In this document: piece by piece, positions 16,968 through 24,976 of the stretch
How the letters are laid out: each line of letters opens with the position of its first letter
Numbering within the stretch: the first letter of the stretch is position 1
NCBI GenBank assembly: GCA_052033505.1
Contig: JBPOJN010000038.1
Coordinates: forward strand, 1 to 51,809
Direction: 5' to 3'
From: JBPOJN01 sp052033505
Lineage (GTDB): Bacteria; UBA10199; JACPAL01; GCA-016699445
Length of the DNA stretch: 51,809 bases
Translations under genes and position numbers: made by a program
The notes under the pieces: generated by a model
What the model was told of the DNA's origin: nothing
What the model saw: only the letters and a program-made list of their open reading frames with translations
Database searches by the model: none

Positions 16968-18211
16968 TGCAAACTAAAGGGATGCGTTATTTAGAGCCTA
17001 ATACCGAGGAAACTTTGCGCAAAGAGCGCAGGATGGCCTTCATCGCCGGACCTCGCCAAGTCGGGAAAACGACGTTTGCGAAGAGCCTGCTCGAACCCGC
17101 CTCTCAGTCGTCCAGGGATTCCGATGAGTTTCCTTATTTCAATTGGGATTCCGAATCCGCACGACGAGCCATTCTCAAGCGACCCGAGGATTTTTGGAGA
17201 CCCGAATCCGGATCGGCTCCTTCGCGCATCGTGCTAGACGAGATTCACAAATATCCCCGTTGGAAGCGTTTTTTGAAAGGACTCTTCGATACGCAGAGGG
17301 CCAAGGTCGAGATCATCGTCACCGGAAGCGGACGTTTAGACGTCTATCAAAAGGGCGGGGACTCGCTTTTCGGGCGGTATCATCTCTATCATCTCATGCC
17401 TTATTCCGTGGGTGAGTTGGCGGGTTCGAAGGTAAGGGAGCTATCGCCCGAAGCGTGTTTGAATCGCGTACGAGACTCTTCGGCGAGTTTTGAAAACGAT
17501 TTACGGGCGATTTCACGCTTCGGAGGATTCCCAGAACCTCTTTTCGGAGGTGATGACGCCCGGCTGGTGCGTTGGCAGAACGATCATCGGCAATTGATTC
17601 TTCGGGAGGACTTGAGGGATCTCTCACAAATCCGCGAGATCGGATTGATCGAAAATATGATCCATCTGCTCCCCGAAAGGGTCGGGTCTCCGCTATCCGT
17701 CAACTCTTTGCGCGAAGATCTGGGCGTTAATTTTAAAACCGTGCAGAATTGGATCTCGGTGTTGGATCGTCTTTATTATCTTTTTACCTTAAAGCCCTAT
17801 GCGGGCAAAATGGCGCGCGCCTTACGCCGCGAAGAAAAAGCTTATTTCTATGACTGGTCCGTCTTGGAAGATTCCTCGAAGCGTTTGGAAAATCTGGTCG
17901 CGCTTCATTTACTGAAGGCGTGCTTTTTTTGGACGGACGCGGGCCACGGGAATTTCGAGCTGCATTACGTGCGCGACAAGGAAAAAAGGGAGTGCGATTT
18001 TCTGGTCGTCAACAAACGGCGTCCGTTTCTCTTAGTCGAAGTAAAGCTTTCGGAGAAACAAATTGATCCGTCGCTCCCTTACTTTCAGGAAAAATTAAAG
18101 CCAGAGCATGCTTTTCAAGTCATCGGCGAAGCGCCGGCTAATTATCTTTCGGAAAAAGAAAATGGTCTTTTCGCCGTTTCCGCGAGCCGGTTTTTAGGGG
18201 CTTTGGTGTAA
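16967..18211 (+). CDS. AAA ATPase with C-terminal DUF4143 domain
   Basis: The N-terminal half is an ATPase with Walker A GPRQVGKTTF and a Walker-B-like RIVLDEIHKYPRWKRFL; ITGSGRLDVYQKGGDSLFGR and YHLMPYSVGEL follow, as in this family. The C-terminal DUF4143 part contains ECDFLVVNKRRPFLLVEVKL, a D...ExK arrangement resembling PD-(D/E)xK nuclease cores. Family members are common in accessory regions and their role is poorly known. The ATG at 16967 gives MQTKGMRYLEP; the ATG at 16982 is an alternative beyond the hairpin. The gene is divergent from nuoG and converges with the next gene, overlapping it by 18 nt. Confidence 0.85.
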   Translation: MQTKGMRYLEPNTEETLRKERRMAFIAGPRQVGKTTFAKSLLEPASQSSRDSDEFPYFNWDSESARRAILKRPEDFWRPESGSAPSRIVLDEIHKYPRWKRFLKGLFDTQRAKVEIIVTGSGRLDVYQKGGDSLFGRYHLYHLMPYSVGELAGSKVRELSPEACLNRVRDSSASFENDLRAISRFGGFPEPLFGGDDARLVRWQNDHRQLILREDLRDLSQIREIGLIENMIHLLPERVGSPLSVNSLREDLGVNFKTVQNWISVLDRLYYLFTLKPYAGKMARALRREEKAYFYDWSVLEDSSKRLENLVALHLLKACFFWTDAGHGNFELHYVRDKEKRECDFLVVNKRRPFLLVEVKLSEKQIDPSLPYFQEKLKPEHAFQVIGEAPANYLSEKENGLFAVSASRFLGALV

Positions 18212-19069
18212 GGGTTTTTTACGCCGTTTCCGCCACGCGAAGAACCCTCCTGCGAGAGATCCTACCAGTATCATGAGGATTCCCATGCCCTTAAGCTTGC
18301 CGGGAGACTCTGCGACGTCCAATTCCCAAGCGTTTTGAGAAATCGGAAAACTGTTTTGCTCGAAAAGATCGCGTACGAAGCCGTCCAATGGCTGGGAGAG
18401 GATTCCCGTGAACGGAGGGGTGATCTTGAAAAGCCGAAGCGTTTCTCTTTCGTCGACCCTCATCACGACGCGTGTGTCTTTATTCGCCTCGTTCCCGGAA
18501 GCTTGAAGAGGGATGTAGAAAAAAGTTCCCCTGCGTTGTTCCCGCACACGGACGCGGTCTTCCCAGAGCAGCTCGCCTTCTGAGACGCGGACGTAATGGC
18601 TAGGGGGCACGTAATCCGGCCGATAGAGATCTTCCAACGTGACCTGCGTGAGAGGCCCGGCCGTGATCCCTTGAATCAACCAATAAGCTCCCATCACGAA
18701 AGAGACGGTCGCGACGCCGATCGCGACGATCGCATAATAGTTCGCGTTCATGCGAAAACGAAGCTTGTCGACTTTAGCCAGGGCTTCCGCCGTGGATACA
18801 GTTGGCCTCGTGGATGGATCTTTCTCTTTGGTCGGAAAAAAAATCAGACGAACAGAGACGATAATGGTGGCGAACGGCAGCAGTATCGCCAAAGCAACCA
18901 CCCCGAAAGTAAGGACGAAAGTCATGATCGGAGCGTATCCGTTCGCAAGCTTAAGCTGGGCGTACGCGACCATACGATAAGGACCGCTGAAATGGATCGC
19001 GCCATGTGTCGTCCAGGCGATCGCGATCGCGAAAATGAGCAGGACGAGGATGAGAAGTTTTTTGTTCAT
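18194..19069 (-). CDS. Membrane protein of unknown function
   Basis: This 291-aa protein is not one I recognise. It has an N-terminal hydrophobic segment (KKLLILVLLIFAIAIAWTTH), a second around VALAILLPFATIIVSVRLIF, a third around YYAIVAIGVATVSFVMGAYW, and a last one (MGILMILVGSLAGGFFAW) before a basic tail RKRRKKP. Between the third and fourth lies a soluble domain of roughly 120 residues, probably extracytoplasmic, with alternating strand-like sequence (THYVRVSEGELLWEDRV-type). The gene is single and convergent with the ATPase gene. Confidence 0.6.
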   Translation of the reverse strand: MNKKLLILVLLIFAIAIAWTTHGAIHFSGPYRMVAYAQLKLANGYAPIMTFVLTFGVVALAILLPFATIIVSVRLIFFPTKEKDPSTRPTVSTAEALAKVDKLRFRMNANYYAIVAIGVATVSFVMGAYWLIQGITAGPLTQVTLEDLYRPDYVPPSHYVRVSEGELLWEDRVRVREQRRGTFFYIPLQASGNEANKDTRVVMRVDERETLRLFKITPPFTGILSQPLDGFVRDLFEQNSFPISQNAWELDVAESPGKLKGMGILMILVGSLAGGFFAWRKRRKKPLHQSP

Positions 19070-19088
19070 TTTTTGACGGTCCCGTTTT

Positions 19089-20585
19089 CTATTTTTTTAT
19101 TTCGGAAAAATCTTTTTCGCAATGCGCTTTGATGCGGCGGATGAGGCCGGGAAATAGAATCTTATGGATCGGATAAAGTCCATACCAATACAGAAGTCCC
19201 GGAAGGCCGCGGGGTTCGAAGAACGCGGTCAGGGTCAGAAACGTGTGGCCCTTTTCGGGACGCACCTCAAATTGCAGCCAGGCCTTGCCCGGAAGTTTCA
19301 TTTCGGCGCGCAGTCGCAGCCGTTCGTTGACGGCGATGTCTTCCACGCGCCAAAAGTCCAACGCGTCTCCGATCTCGAGCTCGGTCGGATGCCGGCGCCC
19401 GCGGCGCATGCCGACGCCTCCGAAAAATCGATCCAAGAGACCCCGCAGATCCCAAACCGCGTCCGCATAGTACCACCCGCGATCGCCGCCGATTTCACGT
19501 ATGGCGGAAAAAACGCGCGCGGTTTCGGCAGCGACCAAGATCGACCGCCGTTCGATGAACAAGCCTTCGCGCTTTTCCAGGACCGTCGAGAGACTTTGCA
19601 GGTTTTTAGGATCGGTGCCGCTTGAGGATTCGGAATCGTACCAAACCGTTTCTATGCGGCGTTGGTCAATGCGGTCCAAAGCGAGCTTCACCGCGGCTTC
19701 GTAGCCCATGGGAGACATCTTAAATAAAACCGCTGCTTCGTCCGATTGGCAGACGACGTCGTTTTTTAAACCCTGGATCAGAGGCCGTGCCAAAGAGGAC
19801 GGGATCGGTGTGACGAGATCCACCCAGTAAGACGAGAGCCGCGGGGTCAATACCGGAACATTGAGGAGGTAGCGTTTGAGACCCCGGACTCGGGCATAAC
19901 GCCGCATCATGTCGCCGTAGTTAAGGACGTCGGCTCCACCGATCTCAAGGATTTTTCCGGCGCTTTCCGGAACTTCCAAAGCGCGCAAAAGATAATTCAA
20001 GACGTCGCGGATGCCGATCGGCTGGCAGAGGGTATGGATCCAGCGCGGACAAATCATGACCGGGAGGCGCTCGGTCAAATAGCGGATCATTTCGAAGGAA
20101 ACGCTACCCGACCCTACGATGATCGCGGCGCGAAATTCGGTCACGGGAATGCCCGTAGAACGCAGAATATTCCCAACTTCTTGACGGCTTTTCAAATGAT
20201 GGGAGAGTGGAGCCTCCGCTTCCCGCCCAAGACCGCCCAGATAAATGATTCTCCTCACGCCTTCGTCCCGCGCGGCTTCCGCGAAATTTTGGGCCGCTTG
20301 CCTGTCCCGGTCTTCAAACCCGTCTTCCCCGGCGGTCATCGAGTGGATCAAATAGTAAGCGGTGTCGACGCCGCGCAAAGCGCGACGCAGGGATTCTTTT
20401 TCAAACACATCTCCGGGAACAGTTTCGACGCCTTCCTTCGCCCAGGGAAGATTTTGTAAATTTTCAGGGCGGCGCGCGAGGCAGCGCACGCGGTAACCAT
20501 GCTCCCGAAGCCGCGGTGCAAGACGTCCTCCGATGTATCCGGTCGCTCCGGTGACTAAAATTAATCTTTGAGGAGGTAGCGTCAT
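19089..20585 (-). CDS. SDR-type NAD(P)-binding protein with DUF2867 domain
   Basis: The protein starts at the ATG giving MTLPPQRLILVTGATGYIGG, because AAAGGA stands upstream and the open frame further upstream lacks family features. The N-terminal 300 residues are an atypical SDR fold, with the nucleotide-binding TGATGYIGGRLAPRL and the ARRPENL loop that suggests NADP binding. The C-terminal DUF2867 region includes VWDLRGLLDRFFGGVGMRRG, GDALDFWRVEDI and a terminal FFEPRGLPGLLYWYGLYPIH. Proteins of about 500 aa with this architecture are widespread; their substrate is unknown. It is divergent from the next gene. Confidence 0.8.
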   Translation of the reverse strand: MTLPPQRLILVTGATGYIGGRLAPRLREHGYRVRCLARRPENLQNLPWAKEGVETVPGDVFEKESLRRALRGVDTAYYLIHSMTAGEDGFEDRDRQAAQNFAEAARDEGVRRIIYLGGLGREAEAPLSHHLKSRQEVGNILRSTGIPVTEFRAAIIVGSGSVSFEMIRYLTERLPVMICPRWIHTLCQPIGIRDVLNYLLRALEVPESAGKILEIGGADVLNYGDMMRRYARVRGLKRYLLNVPVLTPRLSSYWVDLVTPIPSSLARPLIQGLKNDVVCQSDEAAVLFKMSPMGYEAAVKLALDRIDQRRIETVWYDSESSSGTDPKNLQSLSTVLEKREGLFIERRSILVAAETARVFSAIREIGGDRGWYYADAVWDLRGLLDRFFGGVGMRRGRRHPTELEIGDALDFWRVEDIAVNERLRLRAEMKLPGKAWLQFEVRPEKGHTFLTLTAFFEPRGLPGLLYWYGLYPIHKILFPGLIRRIKAHCEKDFSEIKK

Positions 20586-20643
20586 AAAATAGTCCTTTAA
20601 AAAATCGAGCTTATCATAAAAATAGGAAAGAAAGCCGAACGGG

Positions 20644-21087
20644 ATGAAACTCACGCGCAAAATTAAAAAAGTCGGGGAGATGTTAAAAGAATTGGTCCTA
20701 TCGGAATACCGGCATCCCATCGAAGTCTCGGTCCGCGAAGAGCCGGGGCCGCTCGGGCTCTCCGTCATCACGGCTTGCAATCCGAAAGCTCATCCGGGCA
20801 CCGGCATGAAGCGCGTGCTGATGGACGAGGAAGGGATAACGTATGGTATCCACGGAGAGAAAAATTTGGCGGCGTTGGTGAGTCTTAAGGGCTGGACGGG
20901 GACGGCTCCCGATCCTCAGGCTTTTTTAAGGTTGGTCAATCTCGCGGAGTTCGAAGGCATCGCCTTACTGCAAAATCCGCAGCCTCAATTTTCGAAGGCC
21001 GGAAAAGAACTGCAATTCCGGTTTTTTCGCACGGAGCATCCGAGCGGGAAGAGGATGGAAGTGGTGTTGAGGTTTTCGGAAACGTAA
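20644..21087 (+). CDS. Conserved-looking protein of unknown function
   Basis: A 147-aa soluble protein that I cannot assign. It begins with a basic helix (MKLTRKIKKVGEMLKELVL) and continues as alternating strand and loop sequence, including PLGLSVITACNPKAHPGTGM and YGIHGEKNLAALVSLKGWTG. Neither a signal peptide nor a membrane helix is seen. Codon use matches neighbours, and GGAAAG lies about 14 nt before the ATG. It shares a 58-nt intergenic region with the divergent SDR/DUF2867 gene and converges with the ankyrin-like gene. Confidence 0.6.
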   Translation: MKLTRKIKKVGEMLKELVLSEYRHPIEVSVREEPGPLGLSVITACNPKAHPGTGMKRVLMDEEGITYGIHGEKNLAALVSLKGWTGTAPDPQAFLRLVNLAEFEGIALLQNPQPQFSKAGKELQFRFFRTEHPSGKRMEVVLRFSET

Positions 21088-21101
21088 ACGGGAGCCGTCG
21101 C

Positions 21102-22073
21102 TTAAGCCTCGGCCAGAAGTTGGACCAATTGCCGGTGTTTCTCGACCTGTTCTTCCAGGATCTTCTTCACCATTTTATTGCGCGTGCGTTTCGCCTCTTT
21201 GATCTTCAGGTCCGTCATGATTTCAGCCCATTCTTTCGGCGTTTTGTTCGCCGGTATTTTTTTGTCCATGAGCTTGATGGGCTTTTTGTTTTTCAGTTTC
21301 GGGTTCATCCCCAAGGCGAGCAACTGAGGCGTTCGCTGGAAGTCAGAGGTATAACAATCGTAAAAAACGCCTTCGTGCAGAGGCGTATGCCCTTTCGGGT
21401 GGTAGGCATTTATATCTTTCGCGTATTTTTTGATGAGAGCGACGGCGGTTTCCGAGGCGTCGCCGGCGAGGGAGAAAAGCGCCTCCGCCGTGAACTCCGC
21501 CCCGGCTTCCAGCAAGGGGACCGCTGCCTCGAAGCGGGGCGGGTTGAAACCCAAGGCATAGGCGACGGGTTGGCCTTGGCCGTTGCTCGCGTGGGATTCT
21601 TTCATGCCGAATTTTTTGTCGAACGGGATCATGGCCTTCACGACGCCATAGCTTTTTTGGTCGATCGCCCAATGAAAGTAGGTTTGGCCCTGCACCATGT
21701 CGTTCAGCAAGGCGGGTTTATGGCTCAAAATACAGTCCACGACGTCAGTCGAATTTTGGATGACGGCTTCCAACAAGAACAAAGGCAAATCGGGTTTCAG
21801 ATTAAATTCTTCAAAAGCCATGCGAAAGGCCACGCCGCAATTTACGGTAGAGGCGGCGAGCAGGACGAAGTGATCGCTCAGTATGGCCTTGGCGTTTTTA
21901 ACGAAATAATCTGTATCTAAAGAATCGCCGGTAGACTCGATCGCCTTACGCACCACGGGCGCGATCTTTTCCAGGCTTCCGTACTGTTTGAGGACTCGAT
22001 CGCCGTAGTTGGCCAAAGCTTTCCGGAGGAGTTCTTTATCTTTAAGGTTTTTTAAGGTCGCTGCAGGTTTCAT
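21102..22073 (-). CDS. Ankyrin-repeat-like protein
   Basis: The 323-aa protein has degenerate ankyrin-like repeats in its middle, for example GQTYFHWAIDQKSYGVVKAM, PVAYALGFNPPRFEAAVPLL and the best-preserved GHTPLHEGVFYDCYTSD. The ends are charged helices; the C-terminus (KRTRNKMVKKILEEQVEKHR) looks coiled-coil. Such proteins mediate protein contacts, and the partner is unknown. It follows tldD by 11 nt in the same direction, so the two are probably co-transcribed. No signal peptide is present. Confidence 0.6.
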   Translation of the reverse strand: MKPAATLKNLKDKELLRKALANYGDRVLKQYGSLEKIAPVVRKAIESTGDSLDTDYFVKNAKAILSDHFVLLAASTVNCGVAFRMAFEEFNLKPDLPLFLLEAVIQNSTDVVDCILSHKPALLNDMVQGQTYFHWAIDQKSYGVVKAMIPFDKKFGMKESHASNGQGQPVAYALGFNPPRFEAAVPLLEAGAEFTAEALFSLAGDASETAVALIKKYAKDINAYHPKGHTPLHEGVFYDCYTSDFQRTPQLLALGMNPKLKNKKPIKLMDKKIPANKTPKEWAEIMTDLKIKEAKRTRNKMVKKILEEQVEKHRQLVQLLAEA

Positions 22074-22084
22074 AAGGAGACTCT

Positions 22085-23479
22085 CTAATTTGCGCCGCCG
22101 ACGACCAGTTCGGGGATTCTTAACGTCGGTTGAGCATCACCGACCGGAACGCCCTGGCCGTCTTTGCCGCAGGTGCCGATGCCGAAGCCGTGGTCGTTGC
22201 CGATCTTATCGATGATATCTAGGACTTTCGGGCCGTTGCCCATGAGGATGGCGCCGCGGACAGGGTCACCGATTTTTCCGTTATCTATAATGTAGCCTTC
22301 ATTCACTTCGAAAACGAAATCGCCGTTGACGGTATTGACCTGGCCGCCGCCCATTTTGCGCACGAAGAGGCCGGTGGGCGTGGATTTCAAGATTTCGGCA
22401 GGGTCGTCGTGACCGGGTAAGATCATCGTGTTCGTCATGCGGCAGATGGGTCGGAAGCGATAAGATTCGCGGCGGCCGTTTCCGGTCGGACGCAGGTTGT
22501 GTTTGCGGCCCATACGGCGGTCGCACATGTAGGATTTCAAAATTCCGTTTTCGACCAAGACCGTGCGTTCGGCGGGAACGGCTTCGTCATCAAAAACAAA
22601 AGACCCGCGCTTGTTCGGCAGCGTCGCGTCGTCCACGACGTTGATTTTTTCGTTGGCGATCCGTTGTCCCAGCTTCGCGTGGTAAACCGACAATCCTTCG
22701 CCCGCGAGATCGGCTTCGAGTCCGTGGCCGACGGCTTCATGCACCATCGTACCGCCGGCTTCGCTCGAGAGCACGATCGGCATCGTGCCCGCGGGCGCTT
22801 TACGCGCGCCCAACATCATTAGGGCCTGCGACGCGGCTTTTTTCGCGATGGCCTCCGGCGTTTGATCGGGCTCGTCCAAGAATTCCAAACCGATCAAACC
22901 CCCGACTGGATGGTAGCCGGTCTGGAGCAGTCCCGTTCTCGGATCTTCCGCCACGACTTGCACGAAGAAGAGGGCGTAAGTGCGATCGTCGTAGGCCAAA
23001 TCCCCGAGGGAGTTTGCGATCGAAATCTTTTTATGGATGTCGGCGTAGAGAACTTTGACCTGTTTGATCCGAGTATCCAGGCTCCAGGCGATTTTTTCCG
23101 CGCGCGTGATCAGGTTTTTTTTCTCGACTAAGGCCAGTCCCGCGGGAGGTTTGAGGATCGGATGCCGGGAGGACGGAGGAATTTCTTTCAAGGCGATTGT
23201 CTGCGCGAAGTCTTTTCCCTTTGCGGCTTGACCGACCGACAGGGCGAGTTCGATCAAGGTCTTTTCCGTGATGTCGTTGGTAAATCCGTAAGCCGTTTGA
23301 TCGCCCCAGAGCACGCGGATGCCGATGCCGCGATCGAGCACGGGGTTGATCTTCTCGAGTTTTTTGTTTTCGGCGATGATCTGAAGGGACTCAGCGTCTT
23401 CGGCGTAGATTTCGGCGAAATCACCGCCGTGTTTCAGCGCCGTTTTCAGGATTTTCGGGAGATCGAATGAGGAAAGCAC
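22085..23479 (-). CDS. tldD: Metalloprotease TldD
   Basis: TldD with its partner TldE (PmbA) forms a zinc protease that trims modified peptides and degrades unfolded small proteins. The metal site HEAVGH (H247-H252) is intact, and the glycine-rich region AGTMPIVLSSEAGGTMV just before it is typical, as are GRRESYRFRPICRMTNT and MGGGQVNTVNGDFVFEVNEG. Length (464 aa) is normal. The start is a GTG; a TTTAAT -10-like hexamer ends 8 nt before it, so this gene may also be leaderless, though its -35 is poor. The partner tldE gene is not in the window. Confidence 0.93.
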   Translation of the reverse strand: MLSSFDLPKILKTALKHGGDFAEIYAEDAESLQIIAENKKLEKINPVLDRGIGIRVLWGDQTAYGFTNDITEKTLIELALSVGQAAKGKDFAQTIALKEIPPSSRHPILKPPAGLALVEKKNLITRAEKIAWSLDTRIKQVKVLYADIHKKISIANSLGDLAYDDRTYALFFVQVVAEDPRTGLLQTGYHPVGGLIGLEFLDEPDQTPEAIAKKAASQALMMLGARKAPAGTMPIVLSSEAGGTMVHEAVGHGLEADLAGEGLSVYHAKLGQRIANEKINVVDDATLPNKRGSFVFDDEAVPAERTVLVENGILKSYMCDRRMGRKHNLRPTGNGRRESYRFRPICRMTNTMILPGHDDPAEILKSTPTGLFVRKMGGGQVNTVNGDFVFEVNEGYIIDNGKIGDPVRGAILMGNGPKVLDIIDKIGNDHGFGIGTCGKDGQGVPVGDAQPTLRIPELVVGGAN

Positions 23480-23589
23480 TTTTTCAAATTAAAGAGAATA
23501 CGGCTGTAGGGCAATCATAATTTGTTTTAGAGGGGATACTATTTCTTCACGATCCGCCATTTTCGGCGTCATATCCAGCGGGAATTGGG

Positions 23590-23661
23590 GGCGGCAACGC
23601 TCCTTTCACAGGTAAGGTATTAATAAGAAGATTGTCGCCGTAAAAGCCTGTGATAGAGGAG
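23590..23661 (+). ncRNA. Possible structured RNA leader with pseudoknot potential, upstream of the histidine kinase gene
   Basis: A stem can form from CTCCT-T-TCACAGG (23600-23612) with CCTGTGA-TAG-AGGAG (23647-23661). In addition GGCGGCAA (23590-23597) can pair with TTGTCGCC (23632-23639) inside the loop, with one G-U pair. The four arms interleave, which is pseudoknot topology. It lies 60 nt before the kinase start. It does not match a riboswitch class I know. The rest of the 243-nt gap around it shows nothing else clear. Confidence 0.35.
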
Positions 23662-23722
23662 TCCCTCCGAAAACAAAAAATTTCGATGCCGTGCCGGGGG
23701 AGTCCGACATGGAAGGTTTTAT

Positions 23723-24976
23723 ATGAGTTTGATGTCACGGGAAGAAAATAGGGCCGCGTTCGAGGCTATGTTCGAACATGCCAGCATCGGCATCGTCATT
23801 TCCAATCCCGAAGGAGTCATTCAAAGAGTCAACCCGGCTGCCTGTCACCTGTTCGGCTATGAATCTTCGGAACTCATTTTCCAAAAAATCGAAATCCTAA
23901 TTCCGACTTCTTTCCGCAAACGTCACGTGGACCACCGAGAGCGGTATGGTCGCGATATGAATCCGCGGCCCATGGGTCTGGGAATGGATCTTTCCGCTTT
24001 GCGCAAGGACGGTACGGTTTTTCCGATCGAAATCAGTCTCGCGGCCTATAAGACCGGCGACCGTAAGGAAGTTGTGAGTTTCGTCAGCGACATTACCAAG
24101 AGAAAAAAAGACGAGGAAGCGTTGAAGGCGCTAGCAGAAGAACTCGAAAACAAAGTTGACAAGAGGACGGAAGAGCTTTCGCAGGCGATCAAAGAGCTTC
24201 AACAAATGAATGAGAACATGAACCGTGAGATCGAGCAGAGGAAAAAGGCCGAACAAGAGGCCCGGCGTGCGTTTGAAAAGGAAAAAGAGCTGGGTGAACT
24301 TAAGAGCCGATTCGTTTCGATGGCCTCGCACGAATTCCGGACGCCCTTGAGTGGTATCATGACCTCTGTGAGTTTGATCGATCGTTACAACGCTTCCGGT
24401 GACTCAGAAAAAATTGCCAAACACGTTCAAACGGTCAAGATGTCCGTGCACAGTTTGACCAATATCTTAAACGACTTTCTGTCCCTCGATAAATTGGAGG
24501 AAGGTCGCATTGAATGCCGGCCCACTTCCTTTGACCTCGAAGACTTCGCCCGCGACTTAGCGCAGGAGATGCAGTTATTGGCAAAAAAAAATCAAACCAT
24601 TCTCTATGAAAACTGCGGTCTCAAAGAAGTGGTCTTCTTGGATAAGGAAATCCTCAGAAATGTCCTCATCAACCTCCTTTCGAATGCGTTGAAATATTCT
24701 GGTGAAGGCAGCGTCGTGCGTTTTGTGACGGAAATCTTCCATGGCCGCATCGCGATCACTGTGAAGGATGAAGGTCTGGGGATTCCGGAATCCGAGCAGA
24801 AACACCTATTCGAGCGGTTTTTTCGCGCCCGGAATGCTACTAACGTCCAAGGGACTGGCTTGGGACTCAATATCGTCAAACGGTATCTCGACTTGATGAA
24901 CGGGACCATCGAGTATGACAGTCGTGAAAATGAAGGCACGACTTTTATCGTGCTTCTTCCTCGGGAGAGGGAATGA
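23723..24976 (+). CDS. PAS-domain sensor histidine kinase
   Basis: The 417-aa kinase has no membrane segments, so it senses a cytoplasmic signal. A PAS domain spans about residues 10-130, and a coiled-coil linker (about 130-195) follows. The HisKA box SHEFRTPLSGI has phosphoacceptor H203; the ATPase domain has the N-box LINLLSNALKYSG and the G-boxes DEGLGIPE and GTGLGLNIV. The PAS domain has His68 seven residues before Tyr75, the spacing of the heme-binding His in FixL, but the distal Arg is replaced (GLGMD), and many non-heme PAS domains share this pattern. GGAAGG precedes the ATG. It overlaps the response-regulator gene by 4 nt. Confidence 0.92.
   Translation: MSLMSREENRAAFEAMFEHASIGIVISNPEGVIQRVNPAACHLFGYESSELIFQKIEILIPTSFRKRHVDHRERYGRDMNPRPMGLGMDLSALRKDGTVFPIEISLAAYKTGDRKEVVSFVSDITKRKKDEEALKALAEELENKVDKRTEELSQAIKELQQMNENMNREIEQRKKAEQEARRAFEKEKELGELKSRFVSMASHEFRTPLSGIMTSVSLIDRYNASGDSEKIAKHVQTVKMSVHSLTNILNDFLSLDKLEEGRIECRPTSFDLEDFARDLAQEMQLLAKKNQTILYENCGLKEVVFLDKEILRNVLINLLSNALKYSGEGSVVRFVTEIFHGRIAITVKDEGLGIPESEQKHLFERFFRARNATNVQGTGLGLNIVKRYLDLMNGTIEYDSRENEGTTFIVLLPRERE

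Noticed and set aside
23590..23661. c-di-GMP riboswitch (GEMM) in front of the kinase gene
   Set aside because: CACAGG and AAAGCC fragments recall the class, but the conserved GGGACGCAAAGCC core and receptor are absent.
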